A DNA stretch of 64,000 bases, taken from NCBI GenBank assembly GCA_001799615.1, contig MGTU01000008.1:62001-126000 (forward strand), read 5' to 3'. The first letter of the stretch is position 1, and each line of letters opens with the position of its first letter. Below the pieces are notes generated by a model. The model was not told where the DNA came from. It searched no databases and saw only the letters and a list, made by a program, of their open reading frames with translations. This document shows, in pieces, positions 54,120 through 63,268 of this stretch. The position numbers and the translations under genes were made by a program. Source of the DNA: Elusimicrobia bacterium GWA2_61_42. Lineage in GTDB: Bacteria; Elusimicrobiota; Elusimicrobia; Elusimicrobiales; UBA9959.

Positions 54120-54851
54120 ATGAATACGCCGCCGGTAAAAATAATCCTGGTAAAGCCCCGTAACCCCGACAATATCGGCGCCGCCGCCCGCGCGCTGGCC
54201 AACTTCGGCTTCTGCGACCTGGCCCTGGTAAGCGCTTTCGAGTCGGACTGGAAGGAAGCCGCGGCCATCTGGCGCAAAGAAGCCTCGGTTTCCGCCATCG
54301 GCTGCATGGAGATCATAGATTCCACCCGCGTCTTCGCCTCCATCCCGGAGGCCGCCGCCGACTGCGCGGTCCTGTTCGGCACCTCCTCGCTGCACCGCAT
54401 GAAGCCGGACCGGGACGTGCTGCCGCTTTCGGAGGCCCCGGAAGTTATTTCGAAGTGCGGGGGCAAAGCCGGCATCCTCTTCGGTTCCGAGAAGACCGGG
54501 CTGACCAAAGAGGACCTTTCTTTCTGCCGCGCCATCATCAATATCCCTACGCGCGAGAAGCAGCCCTCCATGAACCTGGGCCAGGCGGTGGCCATAGTCG
54601 CCTACGAACTGGCCGCGCGGGGGGAGAAAAAACTTCTGGCCGGCAGGGCCGCGGCCCCCGAAGCCTCGCCCGTGGAGATAGCGCGCGTTACGGCTGAGAT
54701 CTGCGCCAGGCTGGAGCGGCAGGCCGGGCCGCACTGGGGCGGCGAAGCCCAGGCCAGGGCCATACGGCGCGGGCTCACGGACGCCCGCCTGACCAAGGAC
54801 GCGATGACCGCTTTAAAACAGCTGCTGAAGACGAAACAACATGAAGACTAA
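54120..54851 (+). CDS. SpoU/TrmJ-family tRNA or rRNA 2'-O-methyltransferase
   Basis: 243 residues of the SPOUT class. The NTPPVKIILVKPRNPDNIGAAARALANFG start is typical of the TrmJ (YfhQ) group, and the knot motif GILFGSEKTGLT and NIPTREKQPSMNLGQAVAIVAYEL are present. It likely methylates position 32 in some tRNAs, but other SpoU rRNA targets cannot be excluded. Confidence 0.9.
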   Translation: MNTPPVKIILVKPRNPDNIGAAARALANFGFCDLALVSAFESDWKEAAAIWRKEASVSAIGCMEIIDSTRVFASIPEAAADCAVLFGTSSLHRMKPDRDVLPLSEAPEVISKCGGKAGILFGSEKTGLTKEDLSFCRAIINIPTREKQPSMNLGQAVAIVAYELAARGEKKLLAGRAAAPEASPVEIARVTAEICARLERQAGPHWGGEAQARAIRRGLTDARLTKDAMTALKQLLKTKQHED

Positions 54852-55425
54852 CACCCGGTGCGGGTGGGCTTACGGCCCCAGTCCTTTCTATATCCCCTAC
54901 CACGACGAAGAATGGGGGGTACCGGTCCACGACGATAAAATACAGTTCGAATTCCTTACGCTGGAGGCCGCGCAGGCCGGCCTGAGCTGGGCCACCATCC
55001 TGAACAAGCGCGAGGGCTACCGCGCGGCCTTCGCCGGCTTCGACCCGGAGAAAGTAGCGAAGTTCGACGCGAAAAAGATAGCGGCGCTTTTAAAGGACCC
55101 GGGGATAGTGCGCAACCGGCTCAAGGTGAACGCGGCCGTCAACAACGCCCGCCGGTTCCTGGAAGTCAGGAAGGAATTCGGGACCTTCTCAAAATATATC
55201 TGGGGTTTCGTCGGGGGGAAGCCCAGGGTGAACCGCTGGACGCGGCTCAGCCAGCTGCCTGCTTTTTCAAAAGAATCGGACGCTCTCAGCGCCGACCTGA
55301 AAAAGCGCGGCTTCAAGTTCGTCGGGACCACTATCGTCTACGCCCACATGCAGGCCACCGGCCTGGTAAACGACCACCTGGTCACCTGCCCGCGCCGCGC
55401 GGCCTGCCGCAAAATTAAAAAATAA
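54841..55425 (+). CDS. tag: DNA-3-methyladenine glycosylase I
   Basis: 194 residues. The family start RCGWAYGPSPFYIPYHDEEWG, FLTLEAAQAGLSWATIL, and C-terminal zinc-binding residues in DHLVTCPRRAAC match E. coli Tag. It removes alkylated adenine in base-excision repair. It overlaps the preceding methyltransferase by 11 bases. Confidence 0.94.
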   Translation: MKTNTRCGWAYGPSPFYIPYHDEEWGVPVHDDKIQFEFLTLEAAQAGLSWATILNKREGYRAAFAGFDPEKVAKFDAKKIAALLKDPGIVRNRLKVNAAVNNARRFLEVRKEFGTFSKYIWGFVGGKPRVNRWTRLSQLPAFSKESDALSADLKKRGFKFVGTTIVYAHMQATGLVNDHLVTCPRRAACRKIKK

Positions 55426-55462
55426 AGGCCGGCGCCTGGCCGGCCATACCCCGGCAGCCCGG

Positions 55463-56302
55463 TCAGAAAGCGGGGCGGACGGAGCCCAGGATCTCCCGCA
55501 CTCCCGGGTAGCGGCCCGTAGGCACGCTGGGCCTGCCCAGCAGGCGGTACTGCTCCAGGGTCATCGGCGGCTCGGGCAGCAGCGAGAAAAACGGAAGCAG
55601 GGGAAAAAAGAGCGCGCGCGGCAGGCCCAGGACGGGGCGCCTGATCCCGCGGGCGGCCAGCCCCCTGCGGAACAAGTCCGCGAAACTCATCCTTTCTTCG
55701 CCGGCCAATTCATAGATACCGGAAGGCAGCCCGTTGAGCGCGGCGCGGGCGAAACAGTCGGCCGCGTCCTCCAGGTTCACCGGCGCGGCCCACGCGTCGC
55801 GCGGGGCGGCGAGAAAGGGGAGGACGGCCGCCAGTTTTACCAGGTCCGAGAACAGTTTCTGGCCCGGGCCGGAGATCAGCGAAGGCCTGAATATCACATA
55901 GTCCAGCCCGGATCCCTTAACGTACTCCTCCGCCCTTCCCTTGCTGGCCTGGTAGGCGGACGGAGAAGCCGGGTCGGCCCCCAGCGCCGACATCTGAATA
56001 AAACGCCTGGCGCCCGCTTTTTTCGCGCCGTCAACCAGCCGCCTGGTATATTCAAAATGCACCTTCTCGAAAGTCTGCGCGCCCTCTTCCTTTATAACGC
56101 CCAGCAGGTTTATCACGACTTCGGGGCGCTGCATCTCCGCCAGCGCGGCCAGGTCCTCGTTAAAAAGGGGGAAAACGCCTTTAACCCCGGCGGCCGCGAA
56201 CTTTGCCGGCGCCCGGGAGGGCAGCACGAGATCATGCGCGGAAAGGCGCCTGAGCAGCGCGCTGCCGACGAAACCTCCGGCCCCGGCGATCAGTATCCTC
56301 AT
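55463..56302 (-). CDS. NAD(P)-binding NDUFA9-like epimerase family protein
   Basis: 279 residues of the atypical extended SDR group. GAGGFVG nucleotide loop near the N-terminus, YQASKGRAEEYVKGSGLDYVIFRPSLISGPG with the family's YxxxK form, and no complete epimerase active site. Related proteins include NDUFA9, a subunit of mitochondrial complex I. It lies head to head with nuoA across a 120-base gap. Confidence 0.8.
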   Translation of the reverse strand: MRILIAGAGGFVGSALLRRLSAHDLVLPSRAPAKFAAAGVKGVFPLFNEDLAALAEMQRPEVVINLLGVIKEEGAQTFEKVHFEYTRRLVDGAKKAGARRFIQMSALGADPASPSAYQASKGRAEEYVKGSGLDYVIFRPSLISGPGQKLFSDLVKLAAVLPFLAAPRDAWAAPVNLEDAADCFARAALNGLPSGIYELAGEERMSFADLFRRGLAARGIRRPVLGLPRALFFPLLPFFSLLPEPPMTLEQYRLLGRPSVPTGRYPGVREILGSVRPAF

Positions 56303-56409
56303 AATTCAGGATTATAACTATTTTGATGAAACTTTTCCCTCTTTCGGGCATCTAAGGCCGGCGGGCAGGGTCCGAACGCCGCAGCACGCACCGGGCTAAA
56401 ATTATTTAG

Positions 56410-56415
56410 TAGAAT
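56410..56415 (+). promoter_or_regulatory. possible -10 box of a leaderless transcript for the nuo operon
   Basis: TAGAAT with 7 bases to the nuoA ATG at 56423. No Shine-Dalgarno sequence is present between. A -35 is not evident. Confidence 0.4.
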
Positions 56416-56422
56416 TCCATTA

Positions 56423-56776
56423 ATGCGCCAATACTTGGCAGTGTTGTTTACAGCGGGGTTCGGGCTGGCCGTGGCGGCCGGCATGCTGCTGCTTTCCGTC
56501 CTGTTCGGCCCCAAAAAGAACACCCCGGTTAAACTCGAACCCTTCGAATGCGGCATGCCCCCCGCCATGGAGCCGCGGGGCATGGCGCGCGTCAATTTCT
56601 ACCTGGTCGCCATACTGTTCGTCATGTTCGACATAGAGATAGTTTTCCTCTACCCCTGGGCCGTGTCCTTCCAGGAGCTCGGCCGCGGCGCCTTCTACGC
56701 CATGTCCGCCTTCCTGACCGTTCTGTTCGCGGGCCTGGTGTACGCCGTAAAAAAAGGAGCCCTGGAATGGGACTAG
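56423..56776 (+). CDS. nuoA: NADH-quinone oxidoreductase subunit A
   Basis: 117 residues with three membrane helices. Family motifs: KLEPFECGMPP with the conserved cysteine, and the acidic residues in FVMFDIEIVFLYPWAV of helix 2. It overlaps nuoB by 10 bases. Confidence 0.95.
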   Translation: MRQYLAVLFTAGFGLAVAAGMLLLSVLFGPKKNTPVKLEPFECGMPPAMEPRGMARVNFYLVAILFVMFDIEIVFLYPWAVSFQELGRGAFYAMSAFLTVLFAGLVYAVKKGALEWD

Positions 56777-57252
56777 AGACCCTTTTCGGTCATTCCTACC
56801 TGACCACGCGCCTGGACGAAGCCGTCAACTGGTCGCGCAAATATTCCTTGTTCAATTACCCGTTCGTCACGGCCTGCTGCGGCATGGAGTTCATGTCCGC
56901 CTTCGCCTCCACCTACGACATCGCCCGCTTCGGCGCGGAATACCCGCGCTTCTCGCCGCGCCAGGCCGACGTGCTGTTCGTGGTGGGGACCGTCAACGAG
57001 AAGCTGGCCCCCGTGCTGAAACGCGTCTACGACCAGATGTGCGAACCCAAATGGGTGGTTTCCTTCGGCGTCTGCGCCACCTCCGGCGGCTTCTACGATA
57101 ATTACGCCACCGTGCAGGGCATAGACAAGATCATCCCGGTGGACATCTACATCCCGGGCTGCCCGCCGCGCCCCGAAGCCGTGCTGGACGCTTTGATAAA
57201 ACTGCAGGAAAAGATCTCCAGGGAATCCGTGCTGGACAGGAAGTACAGATGA
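56767..57252 (+). CDS. nuoB: NADH-quinone oxidoreductase subunit B (N2 cluster)
   Basis: 161 residues. N2 [4Fe-4S] ligands are visible as the CC pair in TACCGMEF, the cysteine in GVCATSGG and the cysteine in PGCPPRPEA. The ATG at 56767 gives the correct short N-terminus; the frame continues upstream but there is no homology there. Confidence 0.96.
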   Translation: MGLETLFGHSYLTTRLDEAVNWSRKYSLFNYPFVTACCGMEFMSAFASTYDIARFGAEYPRFSPRQADVLFVVGTVNEKLAPVLKRVYDQMCEPKWVVSFGVCATSGGFYDNYATVQGIDKIIPVDIYIPGCPPRPEAVLDALIKLQEKISRESVLDRKYR

Positions 57253-57722
57253 CCACCTACCTGCTGGAAGCCCTCAAGTCGAAGTTTCCCGCCGCCGTGC
57301 TGGAAACCAGCGCCTTCCGCGGCGACGAGACCGCCGTGGTAAAAAAGGAAGTCCTGAAGGAAGCGGCGGCCTTCCTTAAAGACGAACTGGGCTTCGACTT
57401 CCTCATGGATCTCACCGCGGCCGACTACCTGCCCCGCGAGCCCCGCTTCGAACTGGTCTGCCATTTTTACTCCACAAAACACAATTACCGCCTGCGCCTT
57501 AAATGCCCCGTAGGCGCGGACGACGCCAGGGTGGACTCGCTCACTCCGCTCTGGGCGGGTGCCAACTGGTTCGAGCGCGAAGTTTACGACATGTTCGGCA
57601 TAAAGTTCGAAGGCCACCCGGACCTGCGCCGCATCCTGATGTACGACGGTTTCGAAGGCCACCCGCTGCGCAAGGACTACCCGCTTAAGAAGCGGCAGCC
57701 GAGGATAACGCACCGGGATTAA
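57249..57722 (+). CDS. nuoC: NADH-quinone oxidoreductase subunit C
   Basis: 157 residues of the 30 kDa peripheral-arm subunit, with WFEREVYDMFGIKFEGHPDLRRILM as the conserved core. It is separate from NuoD, unlike the fused NuoCD of enterics. It overlaps nuoB by 4 bases (ATGA at 57249-57252). Confidence 0.94.
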   Translation: MTTYLLEALKSKFPAAVLETSAFRGDETAVVKKEVLKEAAAFLKDELGFDFLMDLTAADYLPREPRFELVCHFYSTKHNYRLRLKCPVGADDARVDSLTPLWAGANWFEREVYDMFGIKFEGHPDLRRILMYDGFEGHPLRKDYPLKKRQPRITHRD

Positions 57723-57723
57723 G

Positions 57724-58941
57724 ATGGAAAACACGAAAACCGAACTCCCGAAGAACTGGAGCCTCGAGACGCTCGAGGACGGCCGCATGGTGCTCAACAT
57801 GGGCCCCTCGCACCCGGCCATGCACGGGATCGTGCGCGTGCTGCTCACCGTGGATGGCGAGCGGGTGACGGACGCGGACGTGGAGATCGGCTACCTGCAC
57901 CGCGGCTTCGAGAAAACCTGCGAGAACGTCACTTACAACCAGTGCGTGCCCTATACCGACCGCCTGAATTACGTCTCCCCTTTCATAAACAACGTCGGCT
58001 TCGCGCTGGCCGTGGAAAAGCTGATGGGCGTGCAGGCCCCGGCCCGGGCCCAGTACATCCGCGTGATCATGAGCGAGATCTCGCGCATGACCGATCACCT
58101 TACCTGCATCGGCGCCAACGCCATGGAACTCTCCGCCTTTACCGTCTACTTCTACCTGATCAACGCCCGCGAGGCCCTCTACCGGCTGGGCGATTCGGCG
58201 GCCGGCGGCCGCATCACCCCGGCGTACACGCGCGTGGGGGGCCTGACCCGCGACCTGCCGCCGGATTTCAAGAGAGACGCCGCCGAAGCTTTTAAGCTGG
58301 TGCGCAAGAACCTGGCGGACTCCGGCAAACTGCTCACCCGCAACCGCATCTTCTACGACCGCCTGCACAACACCGGCCACATTTCGAAGGAGGACGCCGT
58401 CTCGCTGTCCTTCACCGGCCCGGCGCTGCGCTCCACGGGCGTGCCGTTCGACGTGCGCAAGGCCACGCCTTACCTGGTCTACGACCGCTTCGACTTCGAT
58501 ATCCCGGTAGGCTCCAACGGCGACAACTATGACCGCTACCTGGTGCGCATGGAAGAACTGCTCCAGAGCATGCGCATAGTGGAACAGGCCCTGGCCCAGC
58601 TGCCGGACGGCCCTATCAACCATCCGGATTTCAACGTGATCCTGCCCCCCAAGGAAGAGGTCTACGGGAATATCGAGGCGCTGATGGCCCATTTCAAGCT
58701 GACCTTCGAGGGCGTAAAACCGCCGAAAGGCGAAGTCTACCAGGCGGTGGAGGGCGGCAACGGCGAAGTCGGCTTTTACATCGTCAGCGACGGCACCGGC
58801 AAACCGTGGCGCCTGCGGGTACGCCCGCCCTGCTTCGCCCTGACGGGCGGACTGCCGCGGATGATAAAAGGCGGCTACATAGCGGACATCGTGGCGACCT
58901 TCGGCCAGATAAACATGATAGGCGGGGAGCTGGAACGCTGA
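57724..58941 (+). CDS. nuoD: NADH-quinone oxidoreductase subunit D
   Basis: 405 residues of the 49 kDa subunit. MGPSHPAMHG near the N-terminus is the quinone-pocket signature, with EIGYLHRGFEKTCE following; a C-terminal GELER ends the chain. It pairs with NuoB around cluster N2. Confidence 0.96.
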   Translation: MENTKTELPKNWSLETLEDGRMVLNMGPSHPAMHGIVRVLLTVDGERVTDADVEIGYLHRGFEKTCENVTYNQCVPYTDRLNYVSPFINNVGFALAVEKLMGVQAPARAQYIRVIMSEISRMTDHLTCIGANAMELSAFTVYFYLINAREALYRLGDSAAGGRITPAYTRVGGLTRDLPPDFKRDAAEAFKLVRKNLADSGKLLTRNRIFYDRLHNTGHISKEDAVSLSFTGPALRSTGVPFDVRKATPYLVYDRFDFDIPVGSNGDNYDRYLVRMEELLQSMRIVEQALAQLPDGPINHPDFNVILPPKEEVYGNIEALMAHFKLTFEGVKPPKGEVYQAVEGGNGEVGFYIVSDGTGKPWRLRVRPPCFALTGGLPRMIKGGYIADIVATFGQINMIGGELER

Positions 58942-59438
58942 TGCCTTTTAAACTCACGGAAGAATTTAAAGCGAAGGCCGCGCATATCTGCGCCCGCTAC
59001 CCGCGCAAGGACGCCGCCCTCATACCGCTCCTGCAGGAACTGCAGGGCCAGGCGGGGTTCGTGGCCGAGGAGGCCATGGACGCCCTGGCGCAGTACCTGG
59101 AACTGCCGTACGCGCGCGTGAAGGGCGTGGTCACTTTTTACACGATGTTCAACCGCGCGCCCCTGGGCAAGTACCACCTGCAGGTCTGCCGCAATATTTC
59201 CTGCCACATGGCCGGGGCCCCGGCCCTGCTCGGCCGCCTGAAAGAGAAGCTGGGCATAGCCGAGGGGGAAACCACTAAGGACGGGCTGTTCACCCTTTCC
59301 ACCGTGGAGTGCCTGGGCGCCTGCGGCACGGCCCCCGTCCTGCAGGCCAACGAGGACTATTTCGAAAACCTGACGCCGGAAAAGCTGGACGCGCTGATAG
59401 ATGATCTTAAACATGGAAAGCATCCTCTTAAAAGATAA
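58941..59438 (+). CDS. nuoE: NADH-quinone oxidoreductase subunit E (2Fe-2S)
   Basis: 165 residues. The [2Fe-2S] N1a ligands are seen in QVCRNISC and VECLGACG. Start ATG overlaps the nuoD stop by a base. The 3' end overlaps nuoF by about 26 bases in another frame. Confidence 0.93.
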   Translation: MPFKLTEEFKAKAAHICARYPRKDAALIPLLQELQGQAGFVAEEAMDALAQYLELPYARVKGVVTFYTMFNRAPLGKYHLQVCRNISCHMAGAPALLGRLKEKLGIAEGETTKDGLFTLSTVECLGACGTAPVLQANEDYFENLTPEKLDALIDDLKHGKHPLKR

Positions 59439-60678
59439 CGTCGAATGCCTCGAGGGCTATTTCGCGGCCGGCGGCTACAAGCCGCTTAAAAAGGCGCTCG
59501 CCCTCAAGCCGTCCGAGGTCACCGACGAGGTGAAGAAGTCCAACCTGCGCGGCCGCGGCGGGGCCGGCTTCCCCACGGGCCTCAAATGGTCGTTCATCCC
59601 CAAGGACGCCCCGGGGCCGCGCTACCTGGTCTGCAACGCCGACGAGGGGGAACCCGGCACCTTCAAGGACCGGGAGCTGCTGCTGAAGAACCCGCACGCC
59701 CTGATAGAAGGCATGGCCATCGCCGGCTATGCCATAGGCGCGGCCCACGGCTATATCTATATACGCGGCGAATTCGCGGCCGAAGCCGCGCTGCTCGAGC
59801 GGGCAGTCGCCGACGCGCGCGCCAAAGGCTTCATAGGCCGCAACATCCTGGGCTCGGGTTTTAATTTCGAGCTGTTCGTGCACCGCGGAGCAGGGGCCTA
59901 TATCTGCGGCGAGGAAACCGCCCTGCTGGAATCGCTCGAAGGCTTCAAGGGCCAACCGCGCCTTAAACCGCCTTTTCCGGCGGTAAAGGGCCTGTTCGGC
60001 AGCCCCACCGTGATCAACAACGTGGAGACCCTGGCCGCCGTGCCCTCCATCATCGAGAAAGGCGGTGACTGGTACGCGGCCATCGGCGCTGGCAAAAGCG
60101 CCGGCACCAAACTTTTCTGCGTCAGCGGGCCGGTGAACAAGCCCGGGGTTTACGAGCTGCCGCTGGGCGTGCCTTTCCGGACCTTCCTCGAGAATAATTG
60201 CGGCGGGCTGAAAGCCGGGAAGAAGCTCAAGGCCGTTATCCCTGGCGGCTCTTCCACCCCGGTGCTCACGGCGGCGGAAGCTTTGGCCGTGAACCTGGAC
60301 TACGAATCCCTCGCGGCCGCAGGCTCCATGCTGGGCTCCGGCGCCGTCATTATCATCGACGAGTCCCAGTGCATGGTGAAACTCCTCCAGGTGCTCGCCC
60401 GCTTCTACCACCACGAGTCCTGCGGCCAGTGCACCCCCTGCCGCGAAGGCTGCGGCTGGATAGAAAAACTGCTGAACCGCCTGGAAGACGGCCGGGGCAC
60501 CGTTAAGGACCTGGACACGCTTTACTCCGTGGCGGAAGCCATGCTGGGCCGCACCATCTGCCCCCTGGCCGACGCCATGGCCATGCCCGTAATGAGCTTC
60601 GTCAAAAAATTCCGTTCCGAATTCGAGGCGCACGCCGCCGGGAAATGCTGTCCTCCCGACGCGGCGGGAGAACACTGA
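59413..60678 (+). CDS. nuoF: NADH-quinone oxidoreductase subunit F (NADH/FMN, 4Fe-4S)
   Basis: 421 residues. [13 protein letters not shown] binds NADH/FMN, followed by [26 protein letters not shown] holds three of the N3 [4Fe-4S] ligands. The ATG at 59413 (MESILLK) is preferred over 59401 because it matches the usual family start; neither has a good ribosome site. Confidence 0.95.
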   Translation: MESILLKDNVECLEGYFAAGGYKPLKKALALKPSEVTDEVKKSNLRGRGGAGFPTGLKWSFIPKDAPGPRYLVCNADEGEPGTFKDRELLLKNPHALIEGMAIAGYAIGAAHGYIYIRGEFAAEAALLERAVADARAKGFIGRNILGSGFNFELFVHRGAGAYICGEETALLESLEGFKGQPRLKPPFPAVKGLFGSPTVINNVETLAAVPSIIEKGGDWYAAIGAGKSAGTKLFCVSGPVNKPGVYELPLGVPFRTFLENNCGGLKAGKKLKAVIPGGSSTPVLTAAEALAVNLDYESLAAAGSMLGSGAVIIIDESQCMVKLLQVLARFYHHESCGQCTPCREGCGWIEKLLNRLEDGRGTVKDLDTLYSVAEAMLGRTICPLADAMAMPVMSFVKKFRSEFEAHAAGKCCPPDAAGEH

Positions 60679-62153
60679 TGCCTAAGCTGACCATCGACGG
60701 GAAAGCCGTAGAAGCGGCCAAAGGCGCGACGCTCCTTGAGGCGGCGCAGCAGCTGGGCGTATATATCCCGCGCTACTGCTATCACCCCAAGCTTTCCGTT
60801 TCGGGCAACTGCCGCATGTGCCTGGTAGAGGTCGAAAAGACTTCCAAACTGGTAACGGCCTGCTCCACCGAAGCCGCGGAAGGCATGTCCGTGCGCACCG
60901 ACAGCGAAAAGGTGAAGGCCGCCCGCAGGGACGTGCTGGAATTCCTTCTGATCAACCACCCGCTGGACTGCCCCATCTGCGACCAGGCGGGGGAATGCGG
61001 CCTGCAGGATTACTACATGGAGTACAGCCTGAAAAAAAGCCGCTTTCCGCAGGGCGACAAGGTGACCCGCCAGAAACGGCGCGCCCTCGGCCCCCACCTG
61101 GTGCTCGACAACGAGCGCTGCGTGCTCTGCACCCGCTGCGTCCGCTTCTGCTCCGAGGTCACGAAGACCTCCGAGCTGGAAGTCATGGAACGCGCCGACC
61201 ATTCTTTCATAGACCTGAAGGAAGGCAAGTCGCTCGACAACGACTATTCCCTCAATATCGCCGACCTCTGCCCCGTCGGCGCCTGGACCTCCAGGGATTT
61301 CCGTTTCAAGTCCCGCGTCTGGTTCCTCAAAAAAACCCCTACCGTCTGCCTCGGCTGCGCCACCGGCTGCCTGATAGAAGCCCACCATAACGAGAACACG
61401 GTTTACCGGTTAGTCCCGCGCCCCAACGCCGAAACGAATACCTGGCTGTGCGACCGCGGCCGCATGACCTATAAGGCCGTGCAGGCCGGGGACCGGCTGG
61501 CCAAGGGCGTTATAAAGAACGGCCTTATAGACCTGGAACCGGCGCTGCGCGAGGCGGCCACCCGCATCGACGAGCAGCACGCGGCGGCGGCGGTCCTGGG
61601 CTCGCCCTGGCTTTCCATAGAGGACAACGCCGCGCTGGCCCGCCTGGCCGCGGAAGCGCTGAAGACCGAGAATTTCTGCTTCGATTTCTCCGCCGAGCAG
61701 GGCATCAAGGACGGCATACTGGTGAACAAGGACCCCGCCCCCAACACGGCCGGGGCCGGGCTGGTAAAAGCCGCCTGCGGCGGTCTTTCGCTGGAGGAAT
61801 TCTCGCGCCGCATCGCCGACAAAAGGATCAAGGTGGTAATCACGGAAGCCAGGGCCGCGGCCTTCATAAAGGACGCGCTTAAGGCCTCCGGCGCGCGCCT
61901 CATAGTTTTCGCCGTCAACAGGGCGGAGATCCCGCCCGAAGCCTACGCCACGCTGCCCTACGCCTCTTATTTCGAGACCCCCGGCACTTTCGTGAACTAC
62001 CAGGGGCTGAAGCGCAGGGCGGAACCGGCCGTCGAGGCTAAGGAGGGCGTAAAACCCCTTTGGGCCGTGGTCAACAAGCTGGCCGTCTACAGCGGCACCT
62101 CCCTGCGGCTGGATTCGGCCGAGGACGCTCTAAAGGGCATTAACTTCCGATGA
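60678..62153 (+). CDS. nuoG: NADH-quinone oxidoreductase subunit G, short form
   Basis: 491 residues. Present are the N-terminal [2Fe-2S] domain, the HPLDCPICDQAGEC segment (N5 site), CVLCTRCVRFC (N4) and a CLGCATGC...WLC group with the spacing of the optional N7 cluster. The molybdopterin-like C-terminal domain is only about 200 residues, well short of the 650 to 900 residues of most NuoG proteins. No frameshift is visible and the next start overlaps the stop, so this is probably a natural short form. Confidence 0.92.
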   Translation: MPKLTIDGKAVEAAKGATLLEAAQQLGVYIPRYCYHPKLSVSGNCRMCLVEVEKTSKLVTACSTEAAEGMSVRTDSEKVKAARRDVLEFLLINHPLDCPICDQAGECGLQDYYMEYSLKKSRFPQGDKVTRQKRRALGPHLVLDNERCVLCTRCVRFCSEVTKTSELEVMERADHSFIDLKEGKSLDNDYSLNIADLCPVGAWTSRDFRFKSRVWFLKKTPTVCLGCATGCLIEAHHNENTVYRLVPRPNAETNTWLCDRGRMTYKAVQAGDRLAKGVIKNGLIDLEPALREAATRIDEQHAAAAVLGSPWLSIEDNAALARLAAEALKTENFCFDFSAEQGIKDGILVNKDPAPNTAGAGLVKAACGGLSLEEFSRRIADKRIKVVITEARAAAFIKDALKASGARLIVFAVNRAEIPPEAYATLPYASYFETPGTFVNYQGLKRRAEPAVEAKEGVKPLWAVVNKLAVYSGTSLRLDSAEDALKGINFR

Positions 62154-63268
62154 TGGAATTCTACGAAGCCAACAAGGACCTGCTCCTGTTCACCGCCGCC
62201 GCCGGGGTGAAGGTGCTGGTATTCCTGGGCGGCGTCATGGGCCTGGCCGGGCTGCTGACGCTGGCCGAACGCAAGGTGAGCGCGCTGATGCAGGACCGCA
62301 TCGGGCCCAACCGCGCCTCCGTGTTAGGCCTGGCTTTCAACGGCCTCTTCCACCCCTTAGCCGACGCCATTAAAATGATCCTGAAGGAAGACTTCGTGCC
62401 CGGGCGGGCCGAGAAACTGCTTTTCACCCTGGCCCCTTTCTTCGCGCTGGTCCCGGTGCTGGCGCTCTTCGCCGTGATCCCTTTCGGCGATTACGTGATG
62501 GTGTTCGGCTACCAGCTGGACCTGCTGATCGCCGACCTGCCGCTCGGCCTGTTCTTCGTGCTGGCGCTGTCGGGCCTGGCCATCTACGGCGTGTTCCTGG
62601 GCGGCTGGGCCTCCAAGAACAACTTCGCCCTGCTGGGCGCCATGCGCGGCGCGGCGCAGATGATCTCCTACGAAGTGGTGCTGGGCCTGACCCTCGTGGG
62701 CCTGCTGATGATCTACGGCTCGGCCAACCTGCAGGACATGGTGCGCGCGCAGGGCAGGCTGTTGTTCGGCTTTCTCCCGGCCTGGGGCGTGGTGTACCAG
62801 CCTTTCGCCTTCCTCCTCTTCCTGACCGCCGCCATCGCCGAGAACAAGCGCACCCCTTTCGACCTGGTGGAGGGGGAATCCGAGATCATAGGCTACTTCA
62901 TGGAATACAGTTCCATGCGCTTCGCGGCCTTCATGTTCTCCGAATTCGTAGAGATAATCCTGGTCTCCATGCTGGCCGCCACGCTCTTCTTCGGCGGCTG
63001 GCAGGTCCCGTATCTCTATGAAACCGGCTTCATCCTGCCCGGCGGCGCCGCGCTGCCGCTAAACCATTACCTGGTGGCGGCCCTGCAGGTAGGCGCTTTC
63101 TCCGTCAAAACCGTTTTCTTCTGCTGGCTGATGCTGGTCATACGCTGGACCTTGCCGCGCTTCCGCTTCGACCAGCTGATGGGCCTGTGCTGGAAAACTT
63201 TGCTGCCGCTGGCTTTGCTCAATATCCTGATAACCGGCGCCGTCCTGCTGGCCCTGGGGAAAATATGA
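62150..63268 (+). CDS. nuoH: NADH-quinone oxidoreductase subunit H
   Basis: 372 residues with about eight membrane helices. Signature loops ERKVSALMQDRIGPNRAS and FDLVEGESEIIGYFMEYSSMRFA (quinone channel) are intact. It overlaps nuoG by 4 bases and is overlapped by the next gene's ATGA. Confidence 0.96.
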   Translation: MMEFYEANKDLLLFTAAAGVKVLVFLGGVMGLAGLLTLAERKVSALMQDRIGPNRASVLGLAFNGLFHPLADAIKMILKEDFVPGRAEKLLFTLAPFFALVPVLALFAVIPFGDYVMVFGYQLDLLIADLPLGLFFVLALSGLAIYGVFLGGWASKNNFALLGAMRGAAQMISYEVVLGLTLVGLLMIYGSANLQDMVRAQGRLLFGFLPAWGVVYQPFAFLLFLTAAIAENKRTPFDLVEGESEIIGYFMEYSSMRFAAFMFSEFVEIILVSMLAATLFFGGWQVPYLYETGFILPGGAALPLNHYLVAALQVGAFSVKTVFFCWLMLVIRWTLPRFRFDQLMGLCWKTLLPLALLNILITGAVLLALGKI

